A DNA stretch of 64,000 bases. Origin: Hyphomicrobiales bacterium. Its GTDB lineage: Bacteria; Pseudomonadota; Alphaproteobacteria; Rhizobiales; Rhizobiaceae. Numbering within the stretch: the stretch's first letter is position 1; each line of letters begins with the position of its first letter. This document shows, in pieces, positions 28,465 through 38,890 of the stretch. The stretch spans positions 22,930-86,929 of the forward strand of contig PAPH01000052.1 of the NCBI GenBank assembly GCA_002709005.1, read 5' to 3'. Position numbers and translations under genes: made by a program. The notes beneath the pieces are model-generated. The model was given only the letters and a program-made list of their open reading frames with translations. It was not told the DNA's origin and made no database searches.

Positions 28465-29475
28465 TCAGGCGGTTCCTGTCGGCAGGAGAGAAGTGTCGGC
28501 GATCAGCAGGCGCGGATCACGCGCCAGCCAGAGTGTGACGGTGAGTGCGCCCTCCCGGCCGGGTCCCGGCGGCAGGTCGACGATCTCATCGAGGGCGAGA
28601 CCGGCCTGTACCATCCATTCGGCAACGCTCTCGTGGGAAAAGCCGAGGCGGACATGGGCGTGCTCGGAGCGCAGCTCCTCATGGGCGTGGGGGGCGAAAT
28701 CGATGATCAGCAGCCGGCCGCCCGGCGCCAGCATGCGCGCGGCCTCGGCTATCGCCGGCGCGGGATCCTGCAGGAAGTGCAGCACCTGATGGATGGTGAT
28801 GAGGTCGAACTCGTCATTGTCGAGCGGCAGGTTGTAGATATCGCCCTGCCGGACCGAAGCGTGATTGACGCCCGCATCGTCGAGCTGGGTGCGGGCGATC
28901 GCCAGCATGTCGCGGCTGGCATCCACGCCGATGCCGCGCCGGAACCTGTCGGAAAGAAGTTCGAGCATGCGGCCGGTACCGGTGCCGAGATCAAGCAGCG
29001 CGTTGAAGGGATTTCGACCGAGCAGCCGCAGGATTTCCGCCTCCACCTGGTCTTCCGGAACGTGCAGCTTGCGCAACTCGTTCCAGCCCTCGGCATTGGC
29101 GGAGAAATAGGCCTGCGCGCGGTCGGAACGGGCCTGCTTGATAGCCTTGAGCCGCTCGGCATCGCGGTTGAGAACGGTATCCGAATGGGCCGTCGCTTCC
29201 AGCACCCGATTGACGAGGGAGGCGCGCAAACCGTCACCCACCAGCCGGAAGTAGGCCCAGGCGCCTTCCTGATAGCGCTCGACCAGACGCGCCTCGCCGA
29301 GAAGCTTGAGGTGGCGCGAGATGCGGGGCTGCGACTGGCCGAGAATGTCCGTCATTTCCGAAACCGTGAGATCGCCGGCAGCGAGAAGCGCGATCAGACG
29401 AAGCCGGGTCGGTTCGCCGGCCGCCTTGAGCACTTCGACACTTTCTTCCAGACTGAGGGGCGACTGAGACAGCAT
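28465..29475 (-). CDS. ArsR-type regulator fused to SAM-dependent methyltransferase
   Basis: A 336-residue fusion. Residues about 8-95 form an ArsR winged helix (EVLKAAGEPTRLRLIALLAAGDLTVSEMTDILGQSQPRISRHLKLL) without the metal-binding cysteines of ArsR or SmtB. The rest is a class I methyltransferase with motif I LLDLGTGTGRML near residue 158. ArsR-type regulators of methionine metabolism (SahR, SamR) that sense SAM or S-adenosylhomocysteine are known in proteobacteria; this gene sits directly before metF and carries a perfect inverted repeat at its own promoter, so that role is likely. Whether the methyltransferase half is catalytic or only a ligand sensor is open. Confidence 0.9.
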   Translation of the reverse strand: MLSQSPLSLEESVEVLKAAGEPTRLRLIALLAAGDLTVSEMTDILGQSQPRISRHLKLLGEARLVERYQEGAWAYFRLVGDGLRASLVNRVLEATAHSDTVLNRDAERLKAIKQARSDRAQAYFSANAEGWNELRKLHVPEDQVEAEILRLLGRNPFNALLDLGTGTGRMLELLSDRFRRGIGVDASRDMLAIARTQLDDAGVNHASVRQGDIYNLPLDNDEFDLITIHQVLHFLQDPAPAIAEAARMLAPGGRLLIIDFAPHAHEELRSEHAHVRLGFSHESVAEWMVQAGLALDEIVDLPPGPGREGALTVTLWLARDPRLLIADTSLLPTGTA

Positions 29476-29490
29476 GCTTACTCCACAAAC

Positions 29491-29512
29491 GATATAAACA
29501 TATCTTTATATC
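29491..29512 (-). promoter_or_regulatory. perfect inverted repeat, ArsR/SahR-type operator candidate
   Basis: GATATAAA and TTTATATC form a perfect 8-bp inverted repeat around CATATC, 16 bases before the ATG of the ArsR-methyltransferase gene. The AT-rich dyad stands out in GC-rich surroundings and lies where a repressor would block transcription of the regulator-metF operon. Confidence 0.65.
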
Positions 29513-29609
29513 ATTCGTAAAAGTGTCGCAAGACCCGTGTCGCCGACGGACAGGGTTTTGTCGCAAGAATGCGGAACCAGACTGATGCACTCGCCCGGCT
29601 CAGCGTCCG

Positions 29610-30002
29610 TCAGTCTTCCGTTCGGCCGGAGCCGGTACGATTGCGCTCGTAGTGATGCGGAAGCGCAAAGTCCGGCAACCACGCCTCCCGCCGGGTCGAC
29701 CAGAGCTCATAGCTCGGCATGAACTGGTCAGGCGCATCGAAAGCCCCGAGCGCGATCTCGATCTCGTCGTCGGAGACCCCGAAAACCGAAGATCCGCACT
29801 CCGGACAGAAATGACGGCCGAGATGATCCCGCGTCTCTCCCTCGGTCGCCACCGCCTCTGTCGGGAAGATTGCCGAGGCGCCGAACAGCGATCCGGAATG
29901 CTTGCGGCAGTCGAGACAATGGCAGATGCCGACGCGCCAGGGTTTCCCGGTCGCTGTAAAGCGCACCTTCCCGCACAGGCAGCCGCCGCTGATCTTGTCC
30001 AT
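29610..30002 (-). CDS. GFA (CENP-V/GFA domain) family protein
   Basis: A 130-residue zinc protein of the glutathione-dependent formaldehyde-activating enzyme fold. The metal-binding pattern GGCLCGKVRF, ICHCLDCRKHSG and HFCPECGSSVFG is complete. Single-domain members like this one are widespread and mostly uncharacterised; formaldehyde activation is only the founding member's role. It lies downstream of the MOSC gene on the same strand with a 42-base gap, possibly co-transcribed. Confidence 0.88.
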   Translation of the reverse strand: MDKISGGCLCGKVRFTATGKPWRVGICHCLDCRKHSGSLFGASAIFPTEAVATEGETRDHLGRHFCPECGSSVFGVSDDEIEIALGAFDAPDQFMPSYELWSTRREAWLPDFALPHHYERNRTGSGRTED

Positions 30003-30044
30003 AGTCCGATACTCCTTCCCGCAAGTTGCGCTGAACAGAACCCT

Positions 30045-30683
30045 TCAGGGGCGATAAATCCACTGGTCGGGAATGGCGACCGTGATCTCCTCACCGCTCT
30101 CGATGACGCCCGGCTTTTCCACGCGCACGACCAGACCGCGCCGCTTTCTGGCATTGGCCGGGAAGGCGAGCGCCAGATCTGTCTGGCCGCGATCCGGATA
30201 ATGCGCGGCGATGGAGGCGCCGGAGAACTTGCACGGCACGTTGGCGCCGTCGACCCGGAGCGTCACCCCGCCCGAAAAGAAGAACTGCGTGCGCGGCGGC
30301 ACCAGCGAAAGAAGCCGCAAGCCCTCGACCACCATGTTGGCGCCGATCCATTCCGGCTCGATCCGCTCGATCCCCATCAGTCCCGCGACATGAGCCATCT
30401 CGTCCTCGGCAACCAGCGTGAGCTGGCGCTCGTTGCACATCTCGGTCCCGCGCGGATACCACGGCTCGCGGCTGCCCGACTTGCGTGAATGGCCGTAGTG
30501 ATAGTCCCCGACGATACCGGCGATTTCCACCTCGAGCCGCTTCACCTCGACCGTTTGCATCTCGTTTCCAGGCGCCGCCAGCAGCTTCGCCGCCCGCGCC
30601 TTGACCCGCCGGCCCGGCACGATCTCCGGATGCTGCATGTCGAGTTCGGGAAAGAGGGATGATGCGTTGGTTTCAAGACTCAT
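30045..30683 (-). CDS. MOSC domain protein
   Basis: A 212-residue protein with a MOSC (molybdenum cofactor sulfurase C-terminal) domain: GIVGDYHYGHSRKSG near the N-terminus, ERQLTLVAEDE, GANMVVEGLRL, and the key cysteine in GANVPCKFSG. MOSC proteins bind molybdenum cofactor or transfer sulfur; the stand-alone YiiM-like forms reduce N-hydroxylated compounds. No molybdoenzyme gene is nearby. The domain is certain, the activity not. Confidence 0.85.
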   Translation of the reverse strand: MSLETNASSLFPELDMQHPEIVPGRRVKARAAKLLAAPGNEMQTVEVKRLEVEIAGIVGDYHYGHSRKSGSREPWYPRGTEMCNERQLTLVAEDEMAHVAGLMGIERIEPEWIGANMVVEGLRLLSLVPPRTQFFFSGGVTLRVDGANVPCKFSGASIAAHYPDRGQTDLALAFPANARKRRGLVVRVEKPGVIESGEEITVAIPDQWIYRP

Positions 30684-30766
30684 GAGGCGGCTCCGGCGGC
30701 ATGATGGTTACAACCGCAAGGCTATAACCGGACGCCCGCTGATGGAACAGCGTGAATGGGTGATGA

Positions 30767-31441
30767 TTACCAGGACGCCCGTTCCGAACCGTCCCAGTTC
30801 CAGAACCGGCCGGTGGTCTCGATCGTCAGGTCTTCAGCCAGATCGATGATGCCTTTCGCGCTTTCCTCGGCCGAGATGTCGGCCGAAGACCCGCCCATGT
30901 CGGTGCGCACCCAGCCCGGATGCAGATTGGCGACCGCTATGCCGTCGTCGCGCAATTCGGTTGCAAGCGCCCGCCCGATCTTGTTCACGGCCGTCTTCGA
31001 GGTGCGGTAGGCGATATTGCCTGCGCTGTCGTTCAGGTCGCCCATCTGGGACGACACGATCAGCACCTTGCCCGCGTCACTCTCGCGGATCGCCGGGAGG
31101 AAGGCCTGGGTGACCATCAGCGGGCCGAGCGCATTGACCTGAAGCGTCCGCAGAAAGCCGTCCATGTCGTCCACGGAGAGCGGCGTGCCAGAGGGCCCCA
31201 TGACGCCCGCATTGTTGATGAGGATGTCGACCGGGCGGTCGAGTTCGCTCGCCGCTTTCGCCAGATCATCGCGATCGGTGACGTCGAGAACGAGCGGCGA
31301 AAACCCGTCGTGCTTGACGAGGTCGCCGAAATCGTTCTCCTGCCGCGCCGTGCCGATGACCTCATGGCCCCGCGACAAGGCTTCTTCCGCAAGCGCGCGG
31401 CCGACGCCGCGCGAGACGCCGGTGATGAGAATGGTCGTCAT
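30767..31441 (-). CDS. short-chain dehydrogenase/reductase (SDR)
   Basis: A 224-residue NAD(P)-dependent oxidoreductase. The cofactor motif TGVSRGVG lies at residues 7-14, NNAG in ILINNAGVMGP, the catalytic Ser in VLIVSSQMG and the YxxxK pair in YRTSKTAVN. The start at 31441 (MTTILITG) is the family N-terminus; the open frame extends upstream without SDR-like sequence. It lies downstream of ettA with a 107-base gap. The substrate is unknown. Confidence 0.9.
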   Translation of the reverse strand: MTTILITGVSRGVGRALAEEALSRGHEVIGTARQENDFGDLVKHDGFSPLVLDVTDRDDLAKAASELDRPVDILINNAGVMGPSGTPLSVDDMDGFLRTLQVNALGPLMVTQAFLPAIRESDAGKVLIVSSQMGDLNDSAGNIAYRTSKTAVNKIGRALATELRDDGIAVANLHPGWVRTDMGGSSADISAEESAKGIIDLAEDLTIETTGRFWNWDGSERASW

Positions 31442-31548
31442 GCTCTGCCCTTTGACTGGTTCTTGTTCGAGAAAACCAAAAGGTAGGGGGCGATGCCTGT
31501 CCGGCAACGCCCCCCTTTGGAAATCACGATGAGAGGCTGACGCTTCTC

Positions 31549-33198
<1,650 letters not shown>

Positions 33199-33443
33199 GT
33201 TGCGCGCGTGCTCCGTCTTGCGATGGAAGGGAAATCTGCCCGGTCATGTAGGCGATTTGAAGCCGAGGAGCAATGGCGGGGCGCCGAGCCCCTGAAAATA
33301 GGCCGTTTCTCCGTCCGCTACTTCCGTCCATCTTCCCGATCCACCAGACGGCAACTTTGTTTCGCTCACGGCAGGCTCGCTGCGCTCGCGCCTCCGCGGG
33401 GGGCGGACGGAAAGCCGTCCGGGCCGCCGTCGCGGCCTCTACC

Positions 33444-35120
33444 CTACTTCCCCGCCACCTTCTCGATCCGCCAGGCGGCACCGATGAGGTCCGTTTCCGG
33501 CACGTGGTTTGTCAATTCGGCATAGCGCGGATGACTGGCGACCTCGGCAGCCGGGAGCGGCACAAGTTTCCAGCGATCGGCCACGAAAGTACCCGGCTGC
33601 GCTTGCGCTGCGAGCTTGCCGAGAAACGCCTGGTCGAAGACGATGGCGCCCTGAAGATCGACTGAAGGCACGACCGCGCCGGAGAAATCGTTGCCGACGA
33701 GGATGGCATTGCGAAAGATCGCACCGCCGAGCGAGGCGCCGGCGAAATCGCAGGAGGCAACTGCCGCGTCAGTGAAGTCGAGAACCATCGAATTGACGTC
33801 CCGGAAACGGTCGCGATGAAGCACCGAATTGCGGAAGCTGGTGCCGATCATCGAGCTCGGCAAGCGTTCGAGATCGCCCGGATCGAACGGCTCCTCCACC
33901 GCCGCCGCTGAAAGCGAGGAGAAGTCCGAGCGGGTGATCACCGCATTCTCGAAGCGGGCGAGGTCCATCTGGGAGCCGCCAAACCGGCTTTCCACGATCT
34001 GTGTCCAGGAAAAGTCCGAGAAGGCGAGAAGCGCGTGCCTGAGCGACATGCCGAGCAGTTTCTCCCGGCGGTATTCGGCGAAGGAGAAGTCCGCCCCGAT
34101 GAAGGTGAGTTGCTCGGTCTGCAGGATCGAGTTGCCGAAGAGCATGGAGAGCATGTCCCCGCGTTCAGGGCTGACGGCGCGGGGCACAAGCTTTTCGGAG
34201 GGTCCCTGGGGCGGCTCCAGCATCGAGGGATCTGCGACGATGTCCGGCCGCTTGAGGAGGGCGGTCTGGTACATGCTTTCGATATCGCGCGGATTGGCAT
34301 CGAGGGGAGCCAGATAGCGGTAGGGCCGTGCCACGATGGTCGCCGCGACGATCCGCGATCGGGTTGAACTGGTCAGCTTGTCGAGGCCGAAATCCTCGAT
34401 AGAGTTTCCCGCATCCAGGAAGGCCTGACGCTCGGCACCGATCAGCGAGCCGATCTCCACCACCTCCGGCCCGATCTGCGCGCTTCGCTCGGCCTCGGCG
34501 AGCTGGATGTCGGTGTCAATCAAAGCGTTTTGTTGCTCGATGCGCTGGTTCTGCTCGACGAGCAGCCCGGATTGCTGACGCAGGAGCTTGTTCTGTTCGA
34601 ACAGCAGCGCCGAGCCGGCAAGTGCCGCGATCGCCGCGATCAGCCCGGAGATCGAGGCGATCAGCCAGCGCCGCGTCGACACCCATGCGTAGCGGGACAA
34701 GGCGAGCTCGGCGAAATGCCGCGCGGCCTTGGTGGCTTCGGGCACCCGCTTTTCCGCCGCGTGACGGGCGACGTCTGCGAGCGGGCCGGCGAATTTCGAG
34801 ATTTCCACCTCGGTGCGCTTGAACATCCACTTGAACAGCGAGGCGCGGAAGATGAACAGGATCGCCATCAGCACGACGGCAAAAAGCATGGCCCCGAGAA
34901 TGATCGAAAGGACCGCCGCGCCGTAGTCGGACAGGAAGGTCGGCATGAAGAGCGCGGCCGGCACGCCGCAGGCGAGACCGATCGCGAAGATCAGGAGGCT
35001 CAGGGCCGTCTGAAATCCCGCCCTTCGCTCGTCCGCCGGCGCTTCCGGTCCCGACGAGACGATGACGGTCACGTTCTGCTCTTCACCATCCGGGCCCCCG
35101 TCAGGATTGTCGCTGCTCAT
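33444..35120 (-). CDS. membrane-anchored pentapeptide-repeat protein
   Basis: A 558-residue protein of unknown function. An N-terminal acidic tail is followed by two helices (about 38-90) and, after a hydrophilic stretch, a third (about 155-180). Next comes a short coiled coil (EQNKLLRQQSGLLVEQNQRIEQQNAL, about 182-208). The C-terminal 200 residues contain loose pentapeptide repeats (FIGADFSFAEY, FENAVITRSDFSS, FTDAAVASCDFAGASLGGAIFRNAILVGNDFSGA), forming a right-handed beta-helix. Such proteins are usually scaffolds. The start at 35120 follows GGGG. No neighbouring gene suggests a function. Confidence 0.8.
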   Translation of the reverse strand: MSSDNPDGGPDGEEQNVTVIVSSGPEAPADERRAGFQTALSLLIFAIGLACGVPAALFMPTFLSDYGAAVLSIILGAMLFAVVLMAILFIFRASLFKWMFKRTEVEISKFAGPLADVARHAAEKRVPEATKAARHFAELALSRYAWVSTRRWLIASISGLIAAIAALAGSALLFEQNKLLRQQSGLLVEQNQRIEQQNALIDTDIQLAEAERSAQIGPEVVEIGSLIGAERQAFLDAGNSIEDFGLDKLTSSTRSRIVAATIVARPYRYLAPLDANPRDIESMYQTALLKRPDIVADPSMLEPPQGPSEKLVPRAVSPERGDMLSMLFGNSILQTEQLTFIGADFSFAEYRREKLLGMSLRHALLAFSDFSWTQIVESRFGGSQMDLARFENAVITRSDFSSLSAAAVEEPFDPGDLERLPSSMIGTSFRNSVLHRDRFRDVNSMVLDFTDAAVASCDFAGASLGGAIFRNAILVGNDFSGAVVPSVDLQGAIVFDQAFLGKLAAQAQPGTFVADRWKLVPLPAAEVASHPRYAELTNHVPETDLIGAAWRIEKVAGK

Positions 35121-35249
35121 CCCCTGCCCCCAACTCCGCACGCTGTCTTTGCCTGACCCCGCGAAAGGCTACCGCACGCTCGTGTGGAAGGTAAAGTATT
35201 GCGGGCAGTGTCGCTTGACGAAATACCGGTTTGCCGATCATTTGTTCTG

Positions 35250-36197
35250 ATGGGTGACGGTGTATTTTCAACAGTGCTGAGGGCGAGCCCGACAGGCGCG
35301 CAACTTGCGGTCCGGCAGATCGAGGCGGACGGCGAGGCGCGGGGCGTCGTCCAGATCAATCATGGGCTTGCCGAGCATGGCGGCCGCTACGAGCGCTTCG
35401 CCCGCTTCCTCGCCACACGCGGTTATCATGCGGTCGTTCACGACACCCGCGGGCACGGGCTGACCACCGCGCCCGACGCCCTGCCCCGCGAGTTCGCCCG
35501 CGAAAACGGCGACCGCAAGGTGATCGGGGATATCGACGCGATCCACGATCTTGTCGCCGAAACCCACCCGAACCTGCCGGTGATCTGCTTCGGGCATTCG
35601 CTTGGCGGCACGCTGGCCCTGAACTATGCCGAGACGCGCCCGGATCGCATCGCGGGACTTGCCGTGTGGAACGCCAATCTGGAAGCTGGTCTCATGGGCC
35701 GGCTGGGACAGGCGATCCTCGCCGCCGAGACGATGCTGATCGGCTCGGATGTTCCGAGCGTCATGCTGCCCAAGCTGACCTTTCAGACCTGGGCGAAATC
35801 GGTGAGGAACGCGCGCACCGAATTCGACTGGCTGAGCCGCGATCCGGCCGAGGTCGATGCCTATATCGCCGATCCGGAATGCGGCTGGGACGCCAATGTC
35901 AGCATGTGGAAGGACATCTTCCGGCTCCTCTATCGCGGCGGCGGATCTATCGATCGGTTACCGAAGGATCTTCCTGTTCACCTGGTCGGCGGCCAGTCGG
36001 ACCCGGCGACCGAGAACGGCAAGGCGGTGGCCGCCCTCTCGAAGCGGATGAAAGCCGCGGGAATGACAAGGGTCGACCTGCTCCTTCTGCCCGATACCCG
36101 CCACGAAACGCTTCAGGAACTGAACCGGAACGAGGCAATGACCGGCTTTGCCGACTGGGCGGACAAGGTCGTTGCGGGTCGAACCGGCTCCGGATGA
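35250..36197 (+). CDS. alpha/beta hydrolase (monoacylglycerol-lipase-like)
   Basis: A 315-residue serine hydrolase. The nucleophile elbow is CFGHSLGGTLA, the oxyanion region NHGLAEHGGRYERFARFLATRGY and HDTRGHGLT are typical of lysophospholipase/monoglyceride lipases, and the catalytic Asp and His are in GGQSDPAT and LPDTRHETLQE. The ATG at 35250 gives a normal N-terminus although no ribosome-binding site is evident; GTG at 35184 is an alternative. It stands alone between the pentapeptide-repeat protein gene (divergent) and the cold-shock gene. Acylglycerol or ester hydrolysis is likely. Confidence 0.88.
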   Translation: MGDGVFSTVLRASPTGAQLAVRQIEADGEARGVVQINHGLAEHGGRYERFARFLATRGYHAVVHDTRGHGLTTAPDALPREFARENGDRKVIGDIDAIHDLVAETHPNLPVICFGHSLGGTLALNYAETRPDRIAGLAVWNANLEAGLMGRLGQAILAAETMLIGSDVPSVMLPKLTFQTWAKSVRNARTEFDWLSRDPAEVDAYIADPECGWDANVSMWKDIFRLLYRGGGSIDRLPKDLPVHLVGGQSDPATENGKAVAALSKRMKAAGMTRVDLLLLPDTRHETLQELNRNEAMTGFADWADKVVAGRTGSG

Positions 36198-36417
36198 AAC
36201 ACTTCCGTTACCGCACCGTGTAAATATTTGCGGCGCCGTCTTGTTTCGGACATAGTTTCCAGCCATGAAAGGGCATCGAACTTACGGCCCAAGCGACTGC
36301 GGTCCGCGCCTTGTGCGCATACTGACGTTTCTACCCCGATTTCGACACCACCGTTCCGGCAACGCCTCCGGGCAGAAACGGAACAAAACGCCAGCTATGC
36401 ACTAAAGGATTATCGCT

Positions 36418-36627
36418 ATGGCTTCCGGTACTGTTAAATGGTTCAACACCACCAAGGGTTACGGCTTCATCCAGCCCGACGATGGCGGCTCTGACGTCTT
36501 CGTTCACATCTCTGCTGTCGAACGCGCGGGCCTTCGCTCGCTCAACGACGGCCAGAAGGTCAATTACGAGATCGTTCAGGATAAGCGTTCGGGCAAGTCC
36601 TCGGCCGACAATCTCTCGGCCGCGTAA
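36418..36627 (+). CDS. cspA: cold-shock protein (CspA family)
   Basis: A 69-residue single cold-shock domain that binds single-stranded RNA and melts structure. RNP1 (KGYGFIQPD) and RNP2 (VFVHISAV) are intact. The 220 bases before it hold no gene and probably include the promoter and a long 5' leader, as is usual for csp genes, though I cannot point to a defined cold-box. A strong terminator follows 50 bases after the stop. Which of the genome's several csp paralogues this is cannot be told. Confidence 0.95.
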   Translation: MASGTVKWFNTTKGYGFIQPDDGGSDVFVHISAVERAGLRSLNDGQKVNYEIVQDKRSGKSSADNLSAA

Positions 36628-36675
36628 GCACCGATACGAGATTTCAGATTTCCGGATGGCCGATGGCCTCCGGCG

Positions 36676-36706
36676 AAAAGGCGGGGAACCATCCCCGCCT
36701 TTTTTG
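36676..36706 (+). terminator. rho-independent terminator
   Basis: AAAAGGCGGGGA pairs with TCCCCGCCTTTT around ACCA and continues into a T-run. It ends the cold-shock transcript. Confidence 0.9.
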
Positions 36707-36867
36707 ATTCAGCCTTCGTGTCCGCTTCCCGGGGTCGAAGCCAGCGGGCACGACGGACCGCATGCCCGGCACTTGCCGCTCCCATGTCGCTGGTGTAGCC
36801 AATCTGGCGGGCGCCGAAGTTCGTTTTCCCGCCGGCAACGACCCATGCATTTTCGAGGAGTGGCGCT

Positions 36868-37707
36868 GTGGACATGATCGCCGAAATCTTTTCCGTCGAA
36901 CACCTGATGACGTTTCTGGTGCTCACGGCGCTTGAAACCGTGCTCGGATTCGACAACCTTCTCTATATTTCCATCGAGGCGCAGCGCGTGCCGGAAGCAG
37001 CGCGTTCGATGGTGCGCCGCTGGGGCATCATCCTCGCCATCGGCCTGCGCATCGTGCTTCTCTTCGTCGTGCTTCAGCTTATCGAGGCCTTCCAGGATCC
37101 GCTGTTCCATATCGATTTCGCACCTGTCGTTGAAGGCGACGTGTCGGGCCATTCGCTCATCGTTCTGGCGGGTGGGGTTTTCCTGATCTACACGGCGCTC
37201 AAGGAAATCGCCCACATGATGTCGCTCGAGGAGCATGAGGAAGGCGACAAGCGCGCCGCTACGCGCTCGGTCGGTACGGCCCTGTTCTGGATCGTCGCCA
37301 TGAACGTCGTCTTCTCCTTCGACACGGTCCTTTCCGCCGTGGCGCTCACTCACAACTTCATTGTGATGACGGCAGCAATCGTCGTCTCGGGTGCGCTGAT
37401 GGTGCTGATGGCAGACGCGGTCGCCAACTTCCTCAAGAAGAACCGCATGTATGAGGTTCTCGGCCTTTTCGTCCTGCTGCTCGTCGGCGTGATGCTGATG
37501 AGCGAGGGCGGGCATCTCGGCCACCTCACCTTCTTCGGCTACGAGATCGTGGCGATGTCGAAGGCCACCTTCTACTTCGTGCTGGTCACGATGGTTCTGG
37601 TCGAGATCGTCCAGGGCCGCTATCAGCGCAAGCTGATGCGCGAGAAGGAAGAAGCCGCTCGCCAGAGGAAGGCCGAACAGCCGACGGACGTCGCGCAGCA
37701 TGCCTGA
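36868..37707 (+). CDS. TerC family membrane protein
   Basis: A 279-residue inner-membrane protein with about seven helices. The TerC signatures are clear: LTALETVLGFDNLLYISI, GGVFLIYTALKEIAHM and ALFWIVAMNVVFSFDTVLSAVALT, with the paired acidic residues in GFDN and SFDT that suggest metal transport. Relatives export manganese during protein secretion. GAGGAG lies eight bases before the GTG at 36868, so that start is preferred to the ATG six bases later. Its end overlaps the CoA-transferase gene by eight bases, an unexpected coupling. Confidence 0.9.
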   Translation: MDMIAEIFSVEHLMTFLVLTALETVLGFDNLLYISIEAQRVPEAARSMVRRWGIILAIGLRIVLLFVVLQLIEAFQDPLFHIDFAPVVEGDVSGHSLIVLAGGVFLIYTALKEIAHMMSLEEHEEGDKRAATRSVGTALFWIVAMNVVFSFDTVLSAVALTHNFIVMTAAIVVSGALMVLMADAVANFLKKNRMYEVLGLFVLLLVGVMLMSEGGHLGHLTFFGYEIVAMSKATFYFVLVTMVLVEIVQGRYQRKLMREKEEAARQRKAEQPTDVAQHA

Positions 37708-38890
37708 GGCCCCGCTTCACGGCGTTCGGGTCATCGAACTTGCCCGCATCCTGGCCGGCCCCTGGGCCGGCCAGATCCTCGCCGACCTGGGCGCCGACGT
37801 CATCAAGATCGAAAAGCCCGGCGAGGGCGACGACACCCGCCGCTGGGGCCCGCCCTTCGTGGAAGGGGCTGACGGCGCGGATCTCTCGGCGGCCTACTAC
37901 CACGCCGCCAACCGCGGCAAGCGCTCGGTGGCTTTCGATATCGCCAGTGAGGATGGCGCGGAGACCGTCCGCAGACTGATCGCCGGCGCCGACGTGGTGA
38001 TCGAGAACTTCAAGGTCGGCGGGCTCAAGAAATACGGTCTCGACTACGAAAGCATCCGCAAGATCAACCCGAGGATCGTCTACTGCTCGATCACCGGCTT
38101 CGGGCAGACCGGCCCCTACGCGCCCCGCGCCGGATACGACTTCATCATCCAGGCCATGGCCGGAATGATGTCGGTGACCGGCCCGAAGGATGGCGAGCCG
38201 CAAAAGGCGGGGGTGGCGATCACAGACCTCTTCACCGGGCTCTACAGCGTGATCGCGATCCAGGCAGCATTGCGCCACGCGGAAGCGACCGGCGAGGGCC
38301 AGATGATCGACATGGCGCTGATGGACACCCAGGCCGGCGTCATGGCCAACCAGAACCTCAATTTTCTCGTTTCGGGCACAGCGCCCTCCCGGATGGGCAA
38401 CGCCCATCCCAACATCGCGCCCTACGAGGTTTTTCCGGTCGCCGACGGACACGTGATCATCGCTGTCGGAAACGATGGTCAGTTCCAGCGGCTCTGTGGA
38501 CTGCTCGGTGCCGGGGACATGGCAACGGACGCGGATTTTCAAACCAATCCGGGACGTGTGGCAGCCCGCGACAGGCTGCGCGATGGGCTGGTGGCGCAGC
38601 TCGCCGGCTGGACAAAAGCCGATTTCCTCGCCGCCTGCGAGGCGGCCAACGTACCCGCCGGGCCGATCAACACGATCGAGGAAATGTTCGCCGATCCGCA
38701 GGTTGTGGCGCGCGGCCTGCGCCACGACCTCACGGATATGGCCGGCACCACCATTCCCGGCGTGCGGACCCCGATCCTGCTGCCCGTCTCTCCGCTCGTC
38801 TACGCCCGGCCGAGCCCGAGGCTCGGCGAGCACACGGACGAGGTACTCGCCGAACTCGCCAGCGACACCGACCACAGGACCAAGGCATGA
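37700..38890 (+). CDS. CaiB/BaiF family CoA-transferase
   Basis: A 396-residue class III CoA-transferase. The catalytic aspartate is Asp176 in GVAITDLFTGLY; other landmarks are VIELARILAGPWAGQILADLGADVIKIEKPG, RGKRSVAFD and SITGFGQTGPY. It moves CoA between carboxylic acids (formyl-CoA:oxalate, succinyl-CoA:mesaconate and carnitine types are known). The start overlaps the TerC stop and the end overlaps the TPP enzyme start by four bases (ATGA), so it is tightly coupled to both. The acids are unknown. Confidence 0.9.
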   Translation: MPEAPLHGVRVIELARILAGPWAGQILADLGADVIKIEKPGEGDDTRRWGPPFVEGADGADLSAAYYHAANRGKRSVAFDIASEDGAETVRRLIAGADVVIENFKVGGLKKYGLDYESIRKINPRIVYCSITGFGQTGPYAPRAGYDFIIQAMAGMMSVTGPKDGEPQKAGVAITDLFTGLYSVIAIQAALRHAEATGEGQMIDMALMDTQAGVMANQNLNFLVSGTAPSRMGNAHPNIAPYEVFPVADGHVIIAVGNDGQFQRLCGLLGAGDMATDADFQTNPGRVAARDRLRDGLVAQLAGWTKADFLAACEAANVPAGPINTIEEMFADPQVVARGLRHDLTDMAGTTIPGVRTPILLPVSPLVYARPSPRLGEHTDEVLAELASDTDHRTKA

